Below, piece after piece: positions 33,369 through 42,618 of a stretch of 64,000 nucleotides of DNA (position 1 is its first letter; every line of letters begins with the position of its first letter). The translations under genes and the position numbers were made by a program. The stretch is from Halobacillus_B sp963739045 (GTDB lineage: Bacteria > Bacillota > Bacilli > Bacillales > Halobacillaceae). The stretch spans positions 248,001 to 312,000 of the forward strand of contig CAVTYY010000005.1 in assembly GCA_963739045.1 (NCBI GenBank). The letters run 5' to 3'. The notes under the pieces were generated by a model that searched no databases, was not told the DNA's origin, and saw only the letters and a list, made by a program, of their open reading frames with translations.

Positions 33369-35402
33369 TTGGCAGAAGAAAACAGTTCTAAGTTTTTTTA
33401 TCAAGCGCAGCAGCGGCCATTTATAAAAGAGATGTGTAAGAAAAATTGGAGCTGTGAAGTAGAGGAAGTGTTAGAGAGAGCGGATTTAGCTTGTAAGAAT
33501 ACTTTTATATTTACTCATCGATGGGACATGGAGCGATGTGAAACGCCGGTTTCATTTGGTGGTGAGGTAGATTGGACTTACAGGTACAAGGGAGACTTTG
33601 AATGGACCGTCAATTTAAACAGAGCTAGATTTATGGCAGAGCTCGGACAGGCGTACTGGCTTACGGATGATGAAAAATATGCGTCTTCCTATATCAGATT
33701 GTTAAAAGATTGGGTAGAACAGAACCCGTTAACTATGGAAGAAGTCCGTCAAAGTAAAGAAACGCACTATAACGTGAAGGATACATGGAGGAAGCTGGAC
33801 AGCGGAATTCGAATTACGAATTGGCTCAAGGGTTACTTCTGTGTTCGAGAGTCCCATTTATGGAGAGATGAAGAGGAGAAGTTCTTTGGAAATGCTGTGC
33901 ACATGCATGGCCAATATTTAAGCATGGCTTTTACACCGCATGATCAGCAAAGCAATTGGGGATTTTTAGAAACTAATGGCTTGTTTCAAATTTCTGTTTT
34001 GTTTCCCCAATTTCCTGAAGCAAAAAGCTGGCAGGAACAATCGATATATCGTTTAGAAGCTATGTGCCGTCTTCAAGTATTCAGCGATGGAATGCACAAT
34101 GAACAAAGTCCAATGTATCATCACGAAGTCCTTCATTGCCTTTTTGAATCGGTTCGATTATCTGAAGTCAATGAAATGGTGATGCCAGAGGAATTAAAAA
34201 GGACTCTTGAAAAAATGTATCACGCTTCTTTTGCTTTAATTAAGCCTAATGGGACCCAGCCGAGAATGAGTGATAGTGATGATACTGATATTCGGGATGT
34301 TTTAACAAGAGGCGCAGTTCTATTTCAAAGAGGAGATTGGAAAAGTAAAGGCTATAAAGGGTTAGATTACGAGGGTATTTGGTATTTTGGAGAGCAAGGT
34401 TTAGCAGATTACTCCGCTTTACAAACGCTGAGTCCAGCATTTGGATCCGTCCATTTGGAGAATTCGGGTTACTCGGTGTTAAGGAATAACTGGTCTTCAG
34501 AGGGGCATTACTTATTGTTTGATGGCGGTCATATGGACATTATCCGTGCCCATGGCCACGATGATTTCCTCCATATCGATCTCACTCTTTTTGGTAAAGA
34601 ATTTCTAGTGGACACCGGCAGGTACACGTATATGGAGAATGTAGAGCGAAAGTATTTTAAGGAGTCGTTTCAACATAATACTACAAGTGTGGATAACCGC
34701 TCGATTTCTAGTTATGTAGATTCCTGGCACTGGGACCAAGTAGCGAATATTACCCAACCTTACTGGAGAACTTCAGATGCTTTCGATTATGTGCAGGCAG
34801 GACATGATGGATACTGGAAACTGGATGATCCTGTCCAGGTTCTTCGCCAGATTTTCTATGTGAAGCCTGATTATTATATTCTCATCGATCGTTTTCTCTC
34901 CCGTGAAGAACATTTGTATACCCAGCACTTTCATCTAGATGAACACGCGGAATTGAGCGTAGTGAAAGAGGGAGAAGAAGTAAACATAGAACGGGAGGAA
35001 GGAGAGAAACTTTCTATGATCTGGATGGATCCTGTTAAGTTATGTATAGAGGACAGCTGGGTTTCCAGACATTATAATCAGAAGCGGCCAGCTGTTAAAC
35101 TAACTGCTTCAAAAACAGGGAAAGGTGCAACGACTTTTATCACGGCCCTCCTTCCACGGTCCTCTAAAGAAGAGGGTCCGTTTACCATGCGGAAAATAGA
35201 TGTCTTTTCAACGCGTTATGAAAAGCTGCCGGATCATGAAGTGACGGCATTAGAAGTGAAAAGAGGAGACCGGGAAGAAATTGTGGTGTTCTCCCATCAG
35301 GGTCCATTCAGCTATCAATTCGCTGATACACAGATGACAGGAGAGGTTCTGTTTCTAAAAAAAGACAAGAATTCTGAGCAATCATGGGTAGTAAAAACCT
35401 AA
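33369..35402 (+). CDS. Heparinase II/III family polysaccharide lyase-like protein
   Basis: A 677-residue protein with the two-part layout of the heparinase II/III family: a helical toroid (about 60-350) and a beta-sandwich domain (about 370-660). Marks are FEWTVNLNRARFMAELGQAYW, FLETNGLFQ in the toroid, and the H-rich RAHGHDDFLHIDLTLFGK with VDTGRYTY at the start of the second part. The start is TTG with a long AAGGGAGGGAGG site. No signal peptide is seen, so it would act in the cytoplasm on imported oligosaccharides. Relatives cleave uronic-acid-containing chains by beta-elimination. The exact polymer is not known. Confidence 0.82.
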   Translation: MAEENSSKFFYQAQQRPFIKEMCKKNWSCEVEEVLERADLACKNTFIFTHRWDMERCETPVSFGGEVDWTYRYKGDFEWTVNLNRARFMAELGQAYWLTDDEKYASSYIRLLKDWVEQNPLTMEEVRQSKETHYNVKDTWRKLDSGIRITNWLKGYFCVRESHLWRDEEEKFFGNAVHMHGQYLSMAFTPHDQQSNWGFLETNGLFQISVLFPQFPEAKSWQEQSIYRLEAMCRLQVFSDGMHNEQSPMYHHEVLHCLFESVRLSEVNEMVMPEELKRTLEKMYHASFALIKPNGTQPRMSDSDDTDIRDVLTRGAVLFQRGDWKSKGYKGLDYEGIWYFGEQGLADYSALQTLSPAFGSVHLENSGYSVLRNNWSSEGHYLLFDGGHMDIIRAHGHDDFLHIDLTLFGKEFLVDTGRYTYMENVERKYFKESFQHNTTSVDNRSISSYVDSWHWDQVANITQPYWRTSDAFDYVQAGHDGYWKLDDPVQVLRQIFYVKPDYYILIDRFLSREEHLYTQHFHLDEHAELSVVKEGEEVNIEREEGEKLSMIWMDPVKLCIEDSWVSRHYNQKRPAVKLTASKTGKGATTFITALLPRSSKEEGPFTMRKIDVFSTRYEKLPDHEVTALEVKRGDREEIVVFSHQGPFSYQFADTQMTGEVLFLKKDKNSEQSWVVKT

Positions 35403-35418
35403 GTGAAATGTGCACCGG

Positions 35419-36474
35419 TTATGAAATTCCGATTCTTTTTCGGTATTGGGTGGGGGTGATTCCTATATGTCTTTTAAAGGTTTTTGTAAAATGAGGGTAA
35501 TCACCGTATCCAATGGAATGAGCAATTTCGTAAGTTTTAAATACCGGGTTGTTTAATAATTCTTTGGCTTTATCAATTCTAAGCTTGGTAATAAACTGTG
35601 TATAACTTATTCCTGTTTCTGCTTTAAATTCCATGCTGAAATAAGAAGGAGACATGTGGACAGTATCAGCGACTTCTTGAAGCGAAAGGGTTTCTTCTCT
35701 GAAATGAGTTTCGATATACGAGACTGCTTTCAGAATGTTTTTTCGGTGGCCGAAATTTCTTACCTTTTTAATTTGATCCATTAGAGTCTGACAGAGACCG
35801 ATCAATGTTCGTTTCATCATCTCCGCATCTTTAGGAAGTACGGAATTATTCAGTGGTTCCTCCAGAGAAAAATCGGCAGACTGTTTGTTTAACTCACCTT
35901 TAATATATACAATAAGGTCTGCATAAAGGGACTTCATTAATCCAGGCTCTACCGTCTTCTCAAGAAGCTGGGTGTGAAGTTCAGTAATCATGAGGGCCGT
36001 TTTTTCTTCTTCCAGCAGCCAAATTTGATCCGCAAGCTTCTCCGCAAAGGACTTAATGATCCAGACCCACTTACTTCTTTCCTTAGAACTTTGATTTTCT
36101 GATTCCAGCTGATCCTTAACCTTTCCCAAAGAAGCAAGGAATTGGTCAGGTTTGATCGGCTTTAGCAAGAAATCAACCACGCCGAATCTGAGAGCAGATT
36201 GAGCGTACTCAAATTTATCATACCCTGAGATAATGATGAATTTAGCTTTAGGATTTTCTGCATTCACTTTTTGAATAAAGGCAAGACCGTTCATTTTAGG
36301 CATCCGGATATCGGTGATAATGAGGTGAGGCTCAAATTGCTGATTGAATTGACTCGCCTCTTCGCCGTCTTTTGCCTCCCCTACAATTTGAAACCCAGTA
36401 GGATTGTTTTGAATTAAGGCCGATATGCTTTTCTTAATCATTTTTTCGTCGTCTGCGATAAGTACCTTATACAT
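35419..36474 (-). CDS. YesN-like response regulator, AraC-type
   Basis: A 351-residue response regulator. The receiver (1-120) has DDE at 8-10, phosphoacceptor Asp55 in ITDIRMPKMNG, and Lys in LLKPIKPDQF. The C-terminal AraC-type double HTH (about 250-348) includes SLQEVADTVHMSPSYFSMEF and GYGDYPHFTKTFKRHIG. It lies two bases after the YesM-like kinase gene and is convergent with the lyase gene. Such pairs activate sugar-uptake operons, so the target is presumably the ABC transporter operon starting at 38467. Confidence 0.9.
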   Translation of the reverse strand: MYKVLIADDEKMIKKSISALIQNNPTGFQIVGEAKDGEEASQFNQQFEPHLIITDIRMPKMNGLAFIQKVNAENPKAKFIIISGYDKFEYAQSALRFGVVDFLLKPIKPDQFLASLGKVKDQLESENQSSKERSKWVWIIKSFAEKLADQIWLLEEEKTALMITELHTQLLEKTVEPGLMKSLYADLIVYIKGELNKQSADFSLEEPLNNSVLPKDAEMMKRTLIGLCQTLMDQIKKVRNFGHRKNILKAVSYIETHFREETLSLQEVADTVHMSPSYFSMEFKAETGISYTQFITKLRIDKAKELLNNPVFKTYEIAHSIGYGDYPHFTKTFKRHIGITPTQYRKRIGIS

Positions 36475-36476
36475 GG

Positions 36477-38312
36477 CTATGCCTCCTTCTTTTTAACTTC
36501 ATAATCAAATGGCAAGTTAATTTGAATGACGGTCCCTCGTTCATCTGATTGCTTGATGAACAGGCCGTATCGATCACCAAAGTTTGAAGAGATCCGCTTA
36601 TGAACATTAATTAACCCGATTCTCTTCGTCGTTTTGTTAGTTAACGGCGGGTCTTGATTCTGTTCAAAAGATTGGTTGAACATATCCATGGTCTTGCCTG
36701 ACATCCCTTTTCCACGGTCCACAATGTAAACGATATACCGTGCTGGCTCTTTAATTCCGTAAATTCCGATAAAGTCAGGTTTCAGCTCATGATCTTCATA
36801 CCCATGGATAAATGCATTCTCGATAATCGGCTGCAGAGTGATTCTTGCTGCAAGCACTGCTTTCACGGCTTGCTCATTTACATCATAAACCACTGTTAAA
36901 TCTTCAAATCTCTCTTTCTGAATTTCCATATAGGCTTTAATGTGCTGTAATTCTTCCTCAAGGGTAACGATGGTTTTCGTATTACTAACATTATAGCGAA
37001 ACATATCTGCTAAAGATGTCGTCATTCGACTGATCATCATTTGATTTTCAATAATGGCGTACGAATTAATGATTTCTAGTGTATTGTAGAGAAAATGAGG
37101 GTTAATTTGTGATTGCATTGCTTGAAGTTCTGACTCCCGATTTTTCAACTCGAGCTCATTTTCTTTCCGTTTAGAATAATGAACGGCAGCAATTAACCGG
37201 TTAAGATCATTTGTCATCGAATAAAAGCTCTCGTACAGTTCACTAATTTCATCATGTCTGTAAAAGGGGAGCGGCTTCGTTTTGGTAAAGATTAAATTTC
37301 CATGCTGAGCCTTCTTCATTAGTTTCTGTAAATGTGTCAGCGAATACGTTAAAGATAAAGAAAATCCTCCGACAAATAACAAAGCGACCCCTATTAGAAT
37401 TAAACCTATCCACATCGTAGAATTTCTTAAAGAAATTAATTCTCCCATAATGCTTTTCATAGGAACATTCGCAATCATTGTCCAATTCGATACAGGGGAG
37501 TGATCATAGACTTGCAGCGTATTTGCTGCACTGTTCCGATTGATGAAAAATTGGTCATCGGTTCCTTGTCGACTATCTTGATAAGAAAACGTCTGGCCTA
37601 ATTCATTTTCATTTGGGTGGTAGATAATTTTATTATTTTGGTCCACAATCCAAACATTTTTGAAGTGACTCAGGGTCACTTCATTGATAATATTTTCAAT
37701 CTGATTCAAACGGAGATTCACAATGAGCAGTCCAGATGTCTCATATGTATTTTTATCGTACACTTTTCTCACAATTGTAAGTACGGGAGTGGAATGGATG
37801 AAAGTAAGATTCATGATTTGGTAGGTGTCTAATTGGTCTTCATTTTTCCACATCTGCAAGTTTCGATCCTTTATTTGTTCCATATTCAGAAAATCGCCGA
37901 CGTGAACGTAATTATTCACTTGCATTTCATTCTTGTTAATAAGAGAAATCCCGTAAATATCAGACCGGCCTTCCAAAATGTCGCCAAAAGCTTCGTTCTG
38001 AATTTTGCTCGATAATACATATTTTTCGTATCGAGTGGAGGAGGCAGGGTTTAGACTAAGGAAGGATTGAACCTCTGGCTTTGTTAAGAATGGGAGTGTA
38101 GCTTTTTCTAAGTCGTTTAAATAGAAATCCATGTATTCATTCGTTTGCTTTAATAAATATTGACTATATTGAACAGCATTATGTTCAATAGTAGCGGTGG
38201 ATTTTTCATACCAAATGTATCCTAGTACCAGCAAGGGAGCACAGACAAATAGAAGAATGATAAAAAATAGTTTTGCATGAATGGATCGATAGTTTAAAGG
38301 GAGTTTTCTCAA
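36477..38312 (-). CDS. YesM-like sensor histidine kinase
   Basis: A 611-residue sensor with an N-terminal helix (about 15-32), a large extracellular dCache-like sensing domain (about 35-300), a second helix (about 302-325), a HAMP region, and a His_kinase domain with the phosphoacceptor His in QINPHFLYNTLEII. The ATPase part has QPIIENAFIHGYE and DRGKGMS. It precedes the YesN-like regulator in one operon and is divergent from the sugar-binding protein gene. The signal is probably an oligosaccharide, or the solute-bound receptor at 38467. Confidence 0.9.
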   Translation of the reverse strand: MRKLPLNYRSIHAKLFFIILLFVCAPLLVLGYIWYEKSTATIEHNAVQYSQYLLKQTNEYMDFYLNDLEKATLPFLTKPEVQSFLSLNPASSTRYEKYVLSSKIQNEAFGDILEGRSDIYGISLINKNEMQVNNYVHVGDFLNMEQIKDRNLQMWKNEDQLDTYQIMNLTFIHSTPVLTIVRKVYDKNTYETSGLLIVNLRLNQIENIINEVTLSHFKNVWIVDQNNKIIYHPNENELGQTFSYQDSRQGTDDQFFINRNSAANTLQVYDHSPVSNWTMIANVPMKSIMGELISLRNSTMWIGLILIGVALLFVGGFSLSLTYSLTHLQKLMKKAQHGNLIFTKTKPLPFYRHDEISELYESFYSMTNDLNRLIAAVHYSKRKENELELKNRESELQAMQSQINPHFLYNTLEIINSYAIIENQMMISRMTTSLADMFRYNVSNTKTIVTLEEELQHIKAYMEIQKERFEDLTVVYDVNEQAVKAVLAARITLQPIIENAFIHGYEDHELKPDFIGIYGIKEPARYIVYIVDRGKGMSGKTMDMFNQSFEQNQDPPLTNKTTKRIGLINVHKRISSNFGDRYGLFIKQSDERGTVIQINLPFDYEVKKKEA

Positions 38313-38348
38313 AAGTCATTCTCCTCAATGGAAAATATTGCGAATATT

Positions 38349-38375
38349 GTTTATTTTCATTTTATTGAAATAAAC
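38349..38375. promoter_or_regulatory. Inverted repeat between divergent yesM-like and SBP genes
   Basis: GTTTATTTT (38349-38357) faces GAAATAAAC (38367-38375) around a 9-base centre, in the 154-bp divergent gap. It is placed where an operator for the ABC operon would be. TACAAT at 38422-38427 is a possible -10 for the operon; the matching -35 is weak. Binding by the AraC-type regulator or by the wHTH protein is a guess. Confidence 0.4.
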
Positions 38376-38466
38376 ACAAACTTTCAAATGAATTTCCATT
38401 TATGGTAAAAAAAATAAGGAATACAATAGATTTGTAAACGCGATCAAATTTAAAGGGGGAGACAAA

Positions 38467-39813
38467 TTGTCCAAGAAAATGTTTCGTTTATGGCTGGCTG
38501 CAAGTTTAATGATTTTTCTATTCGTATTAAGCGGATGCTCGGGTGCTAAAGAAAAAACTAGTTCCGGTTCTTCAGATTCTGATACGACTGAGATAACGTT
38601 AGGGTTTTATTCTTCAGGAAGTGCAGATGACAAAATGAATGAGCTGATTAAGAAGTTTGAGAAGGAGCATCCAGATATTAAGGTAAAAACCCAAAATGCT
38701 CCTTACCAGCAATTTTTTCAGAAGCTGGATACGCAAATTGCAGGGGGAAATGCTCCTGATGTCTGGCTGTCGGATGGCGTATTCGTCCAGAAATATGCAG
38801 AACGCGGGGCGGCCAAAGACTTAACGGATTGGATTAATAAAGACCTCAATAAAGATGATTATTACGGATTGGATTTTAATAAAGATTCAGACGGAAAATA
38901 TTGGGCGGTTCCGCAGGGCATTCAAATTGGAGCGCTTTTTTACAACAAGGATATGTTCGATAAAGCAGGTGTAGACTATCCAGATGACAACTGGACCTGG
39001 GAAGATCTTAAGAAAGCTGGTGCCAAATTAACCCTGGATACAAGCGGGAAAACGGCAGATGAATCTGGTTTTAAAGCGAATAGCGTGAAGCAATACGGAC
39101 TTACATTTTTCAATATTACAGAAGGTTGGATGCCTGTACTGAAGTCTTATGGCGGAGGAGTACTTGACGAAGATTTGCGTAATTCAATAGTGGATTCACC
39201 TGAGAATAAGGAAGCCGTCAACTATATCGTAGATGGAATGGAACGAGGTATTTTCACAGATCCTTCAGATTTACAAGCTTTCCAAAGTCCAATGTCCCCT
39301 TTTCCCAGCCAAACAGCGGCTATGAGAATAGGAATCTATGCAAGAGCATTGGCCGCGAACGAAACAGGTGTGAACTACGATGTAACCGTGCTTCCTAAGG
39401 GTCCGGATGGGAAGCGTTTCTCTCCAGTTATCGCTAACTCCTGGATTATCAGCAATAGTACATCTGATGCCAAAGCTAAAGCTGCATGGGAATGGATTAA
39501 GTACTGGGTCTCAAACGATGAAGTACAGAAGGAATGGGCTGCTTTAGGTGAAGCCGTACCCGTGAAAAAATCGGTGGCAAATTCTGACCTGTTTCTAAAT
39601 TCCGGTGAAAAGCCGGAAAATAAACAAGCATTTCTTGATAGCTTTGATTTCGCAGGAACATTGGATGTTAACGCCGTGTGGTCCGAATGGGTGAAAAAAT
39701 TCGGGGATAATATTGATCGTGCATTCCTCAATGAGACCAGCGTGGATAAAGCTTTGAAAGAGGCAGACAAAGAAGTCCAAAAAGTGTTAGATGAATTCTA
39801 TCAAAATAAGTAA
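38467..39813 (+). CDS. ABC transporter sugar-binding lipoprotein (family 1)
   Basis: A 448-residue extracellular solute-binding protein. The signal peptide ends in a lipobox (VLSGCSG, Cys at about 24), so it is a lipoprotein anchored to the outer face of the membrane. Family marks are TEITLGFYSSGS, APDVWLSDG, and WEWIKYWVSNDEVQKEW near the C-terminus. The start is TTG with AAAGGGGGAG. It is followed by two permease genes and so forms the receptor of an oligosaccharide importer. Its ligand is probably the oligomer released from the target polymer. Confidence 0.93.
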   Translation: MSKKMFRLWLAASLMIFLFVLSGCSGAKEKTSSGSSDSDTTEITLGFYSSGSADDKMNELIKKFEKEHPDIKVKTQNAPYQQFFQKLDTQIAGGNAPDVWLSDGVFVQKYAERGAAKDLTDWINKDLNKDDYYGLDFNKDSDGKYWAVPQGIQIGALFYNKDMFDKAGVDYPDDNWTWEDLKKAGAKLTLDTSGKTADESGFKANSVKQYGLTFFNITEGWMPVLKSYGGGVLDEDLRNSIVDSPENKEAVNYIVDGMERGIFTDPSDLQAFQSPMSPFPSQTAAMRIGIYARALAANETGVNYDVTVLPKGPDGKRFSPVIANSWIISNSTSDAKAKAAWEWIKYWVSNDEVQKEWAALGEAVPVKKSVANSDLFLNSGEKPENKQAFLDSFDFAGTLDVNAVWSEWVKKFGDNIDRAFLNETSVDKALKEADKEVQKVLDEFYQNK

Positions 39814-39832
39814 CTGAGAGTGTGTGGTGATT

Positions 39833-40774
39833 ATGGATAGAAACAAAGAATCTAAACAAAAACGCAATAGAACGTTCAGACTGAGTAATGAAGGGAAGTG
39901 GGGAATCCTTATGATTTCCCCTTACCTGATTCACTTTATAGTATTTATTGCTTTCACTTTGCTGGCATCCTTGTACTTCAGTTTTTCTAAGTACGATATG
40001 CTGAACAGTCCAGAGTGGGTGGGTCTGGATAATTATAATAAGCTGATTCAGGATCCGGTTTTCTGGAAGTCGCTTTGGAATACCATCTACTTCACTGTGT
40101 TATTCGTGCCGACTCAGACGATTCTGGCCCTTATCTTAGCAGTGGCATTAAATCAGCAGCTGAAAGGCTTAAAGTTTTATCGAATGGCACACTTTATTCC
40201 GGTCATTTCTTCGTGGACAGTAGTTCTTTATGTGGCAGATGCCATTTTCAATCCTAGGTTTGGATTAGCGAATGATATTCTGCTAAAGCTCGGACTGCAG
40301 CCTCAGCAATGGCTGAATGATGAGAAGCTGGTCATTCCCGTGCTTGTCCTAGTCGCCGTATGGAAAGGGATCGGCTATATGATGGTAATCTTCTTGGCTG
40401 GTCTGCAAAATGTTCCCGAAGATCTTTATGAAGCAGCCGATATTGAAGGGGCAGGTGTCCTGAAAAAGTTCAGACATGTCACTATTCCGCTGATTTCAGC
40501 AACGACTTTTCTCGTTTTAGTTTTAAGCACGATCACTACTTTCCAGGCGTTTGAACAAATTTATGTAATGACAGGAAATTCAGGCGACATTACTGCCGCG
40601 GGCGGTCCGAATAACGCAAGTATGGTATTAATGCTGTATTTATTCCAGCAGGGATTTGCTTTTCTCAAAATGGGTTATGCATCCGCCATTGCCTGGGTTT
40701 TATTTATTATGCTGTTTCTCATCACTTTAATTCAAGTAAAACTGCAGAACAAATGGGTGCATTATGAAAAGTGA
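39833..40774 (+). CDS. ABC sugar transporter permease (MalF type)
   Basis: A 313-residue inner-membrane subunit with six helices. The permease signature appears as EAADIEGAGVLKKFRHVTIPL near residue 200, which contacts the ATPase. ATG at 39833 is preferred, because GGTGA of an anti-SD match lies just before it; GTG at 39824 would add three residues. It lies 19 bases behind the binding protein gene and pairs with the next permease. No ATP-binding subunit is in the cluster, so a shared ATPase of the MsmX kind is expected. Confidence 0.92.
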   Translation: MDRNKESKQKRNRTFRLSNEGKWGILMISPYLIHFIVFIAFTLLASLYFSFSKYDMLNSPEWVGLDNYNKLIQDPVFWKSLWNTIYFTVLFVPTQTILALILAVALNQQLKGLKFYRMAHFIPVISSWTVVLYVADAIFNPRFGLANDILLKLGLQPQQWLNDEKLVIPVLVLVAVWKGIGYMMVIFLAGLQNVPEDLYEAADIEGAGVLKKFRHVTIPLISATTFLVLVLSTITTFQAFEQIYVMTGNSGDITAAGGPNNASMVLMLYLFQQGFAFLKMGYASAIAWVLFIMLFLITLIQVKLQNKWVHYEK

Positions 40775-40804
40775 GGGTGAATTGAAGGCAGAGGTGTATA
40801 GGTA

Positions 40805-41635
40805 ATGAAAAGAAACGCTAATAGAAAACGAAAGATTGTAAGCTATATCATTATTACAATCAGTGCGATATTAATGCTTACTCCTTTTGTAACGGCAGCT
40901 TTGAATTCATTAAAAACATATACGCAGTACACGGCGATTCCGGTCGAGTGGATTCCGAACCCATTTCGCTGGCAGAATTATTTAGACGTGTGGAAAATGA
41001 CTGATTTTGCTCAGTATGGATTAAATAGTTTAATCGTTACGGTGCTATCAGTTTTGGGAGCTTTATTGTCGTGTTCGATGGTGGCATACGCTTTTGCACG
41101 CTTAGATTTTCCATTTAAGCAATCATTGTTTTTGATGGTGCTGGGCACGTTAATGATTCCTCCTGTTGTCATGATTATTCCTCAATTTATCATTTTTAAA
41201 AATATGGGTTTTTTAGATACGCTTGTTCCTTTATGGATTTTAGAGTGGCTGGCTCAGCCATTTGGAATATTTCTGATGCGGCAAGCCTTCTTGACGATAC
41301 CCAAAGAGTATGAAGAAGCGGCTAAATTAGATGGGTGTTCTCCATTTCAAACTTACTGGAGAATCTTCCTGCCTATGTGTAAACCCCAGCTTGCTACGTT
41401 AACCATTTTTACTTTTATGACGAAGTGGAATGAAATTATGGCTCCTGTGATCTATTTATCTTCTGAGGATAAATTCACTTTGCCGATTGGAGTACTTTCT
41501 ATGTCGGGAGCTTGGTTTGGTAAAGAACAATATTTGGTAGCAGCTGCGTTAATGACACTCGTGCCGATCTTAGTTGTCTTCCTATTTACAGAGAAATTTT
41601 TTGTGAAGGGAGCAAGTTCCTCTGGCCTGAAGTAA
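40805..41635 (+). CDS. ABC sugar transporter permease (MalG type)
   Basis: A 276-residue inner-membrane subunit with six helices, forming a heterodimer with the previous permease. The signature EEAAKLDGCSPFQTYWRIFLP (about 173-193) is clear, and MLTPFVTAALNSLKT near the start is typical of MalG relatives. It starts 30 bases after the MalF-type gene with AGAGGTG upstream. Together with the 38467 lipoprotein it forms an importer lacking only the ATPase. Confidence 0.93.
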   Translation: MKRNANRKRKIVSYIIITISAILMLTPFVTAALNSLKTYTQYTAIPVEWIPNPFRWQNYLDVWKMTDFAQYGLNSLIVTVLSVLGALLSCSMVAYAFARLDFPFKQSLFLMVLGTLMIPPVVMIIPQFIIFKNMGFLDTLVPLWILEWLAQPFGIFLMRQAFLTIPKEYEEAAKLDGCSPFQTYWRIFLPMCKPQLATLTIFTFMTKWNEIMAPVIYLSSEDKFTLPIGVLSMSGAWFGKEQYLVAAALMTLVPILVVFLFTEKFFVKGASSSGLK

Positions 41636-41662
41636 TCAATACGGTTGATAGGATGTGGGAAT

Positions 41663-42604
41663 GTGAGTTTTAATTTACTGGTCATTGGCAGAGGAGACAC
41701 CATAAAAAAGGTGAAGACTGCCGGAAGAAAGTATAAACAGTTAAACCTTGTTTCCATTCAACACAATGAACTATACAGTAAATCAATAAAAAACATTCAA
41801 TGGAGTAATTTTGACGGGATTTTTTATACAGAACCTGTTCCGGTTTCTTTACAAGATTCTTTGATAAAGACACCTGGCGATCTTCCGGAATTTAAAATGC
41901 AGTTTTCCGTAACGGCCTTATATGCGGGTCTATTAAAGTGCTTATACGAATGCAGCGAGAGACTGACAGCCCCCTGTCCAATAAGTGTGGACTTTTTCGG
42001 AGAAGAGTCAATTAAAGCACAGCTGGAAGAAGAGGGGATGGGACACTATCTTTCTATGTTTTTGTGCGATATCTATCAGACTCATCCGGAGAAACTGATC
42101 GATCACCATACAGAGCTGTGGGAGAAAGATAAAGTACAAGGGGTACTGACCGGACATCCGGAAGTCTATCAAAGGTTGAAGGAGACGAACATCAGGACTT
42201 GGCTGCTCACCCCTTCTCAGCCTTGTATTGAAGAGGCTTTAATCAAGGTACTGTCAGCTCTAAACCATTTGCAGAATGCCCCTTCTAAACTCCCTTTTCG
42301 ATATGAAGATTATGCCTCTTTAGCAGAACTGAAGCGGATTGGAGTGAGTGGGGCTACTATTCATAAACTTCATTCCCTTTGCCAGGCAAAAGGGACGAAC
42401 CGATTAACAACAGCTGAGCTGGCAAAAGGATTCTCGATCACTATGAGAAGTGCCCGCAGAATCCTGACCACACTAGAAGAGCATAAAGTAGCGGCAGTGA
42501 TAGGGGAGGAACAGCTGTACAACAGAGGACGTCCCCGATATGTGTACGATATTAACTTTGACTATTTTAAGAAATCGTTTTGTTCATTTCCGGCTTTAGG
42601 CTGA
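41663..42604 (+). CDS. Putative transcriptional regulator with C-terminal winged HTH
   Basis: A 313-residue protein (GTG at 41663 has AGGA nine bases upstream; the TTG at 41645 has no site). Residues 1-225 form an unrecognised alpha/beta domain that may bind a ligand (LLVIGRGDTIKKV, DGIFYTEPVPV). Residues 230-305 look like a winged helix: RLTTAELAKGFSITMRSARR, then ILTTLEEHKVAAVIGEEQLY, and a GRPRYVYDI wing. The combination suggests a local regulator of this cluster, additional to the YesMN pair. The first domain does not match a family I can name. Confidence 0.6.
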   Translation: MSFNLLVIGRGDTIKKVKTAGRKYKQLNLVSIQHNELYSKSIKNIQWSNFDGIFYTEPVPVSLQDSLIKTPGDLPEFKMQFSVTALYAGLLKCLYECSERLTAPCPISVDFFGEESIKAQLEEEGMGHYLSMFLCDIYQTHPEKLIDHHTELWEKDKVQGVLTGHPEVYQRLKETNIRTWLLTPSQPCIEEALIKVLSALNHLQNAPSKLPFRYEDYASLAELKRIGVSGATIHKLHSLCQAKGTNRLTTAELAKGFSITMRSARRILTTLEEHKVAAVIGEEQLYNRGRPRYVYDINFDYFKKSFCSFPALG

Positions 42605-42618
42605 GAAGGGGGATAGGA

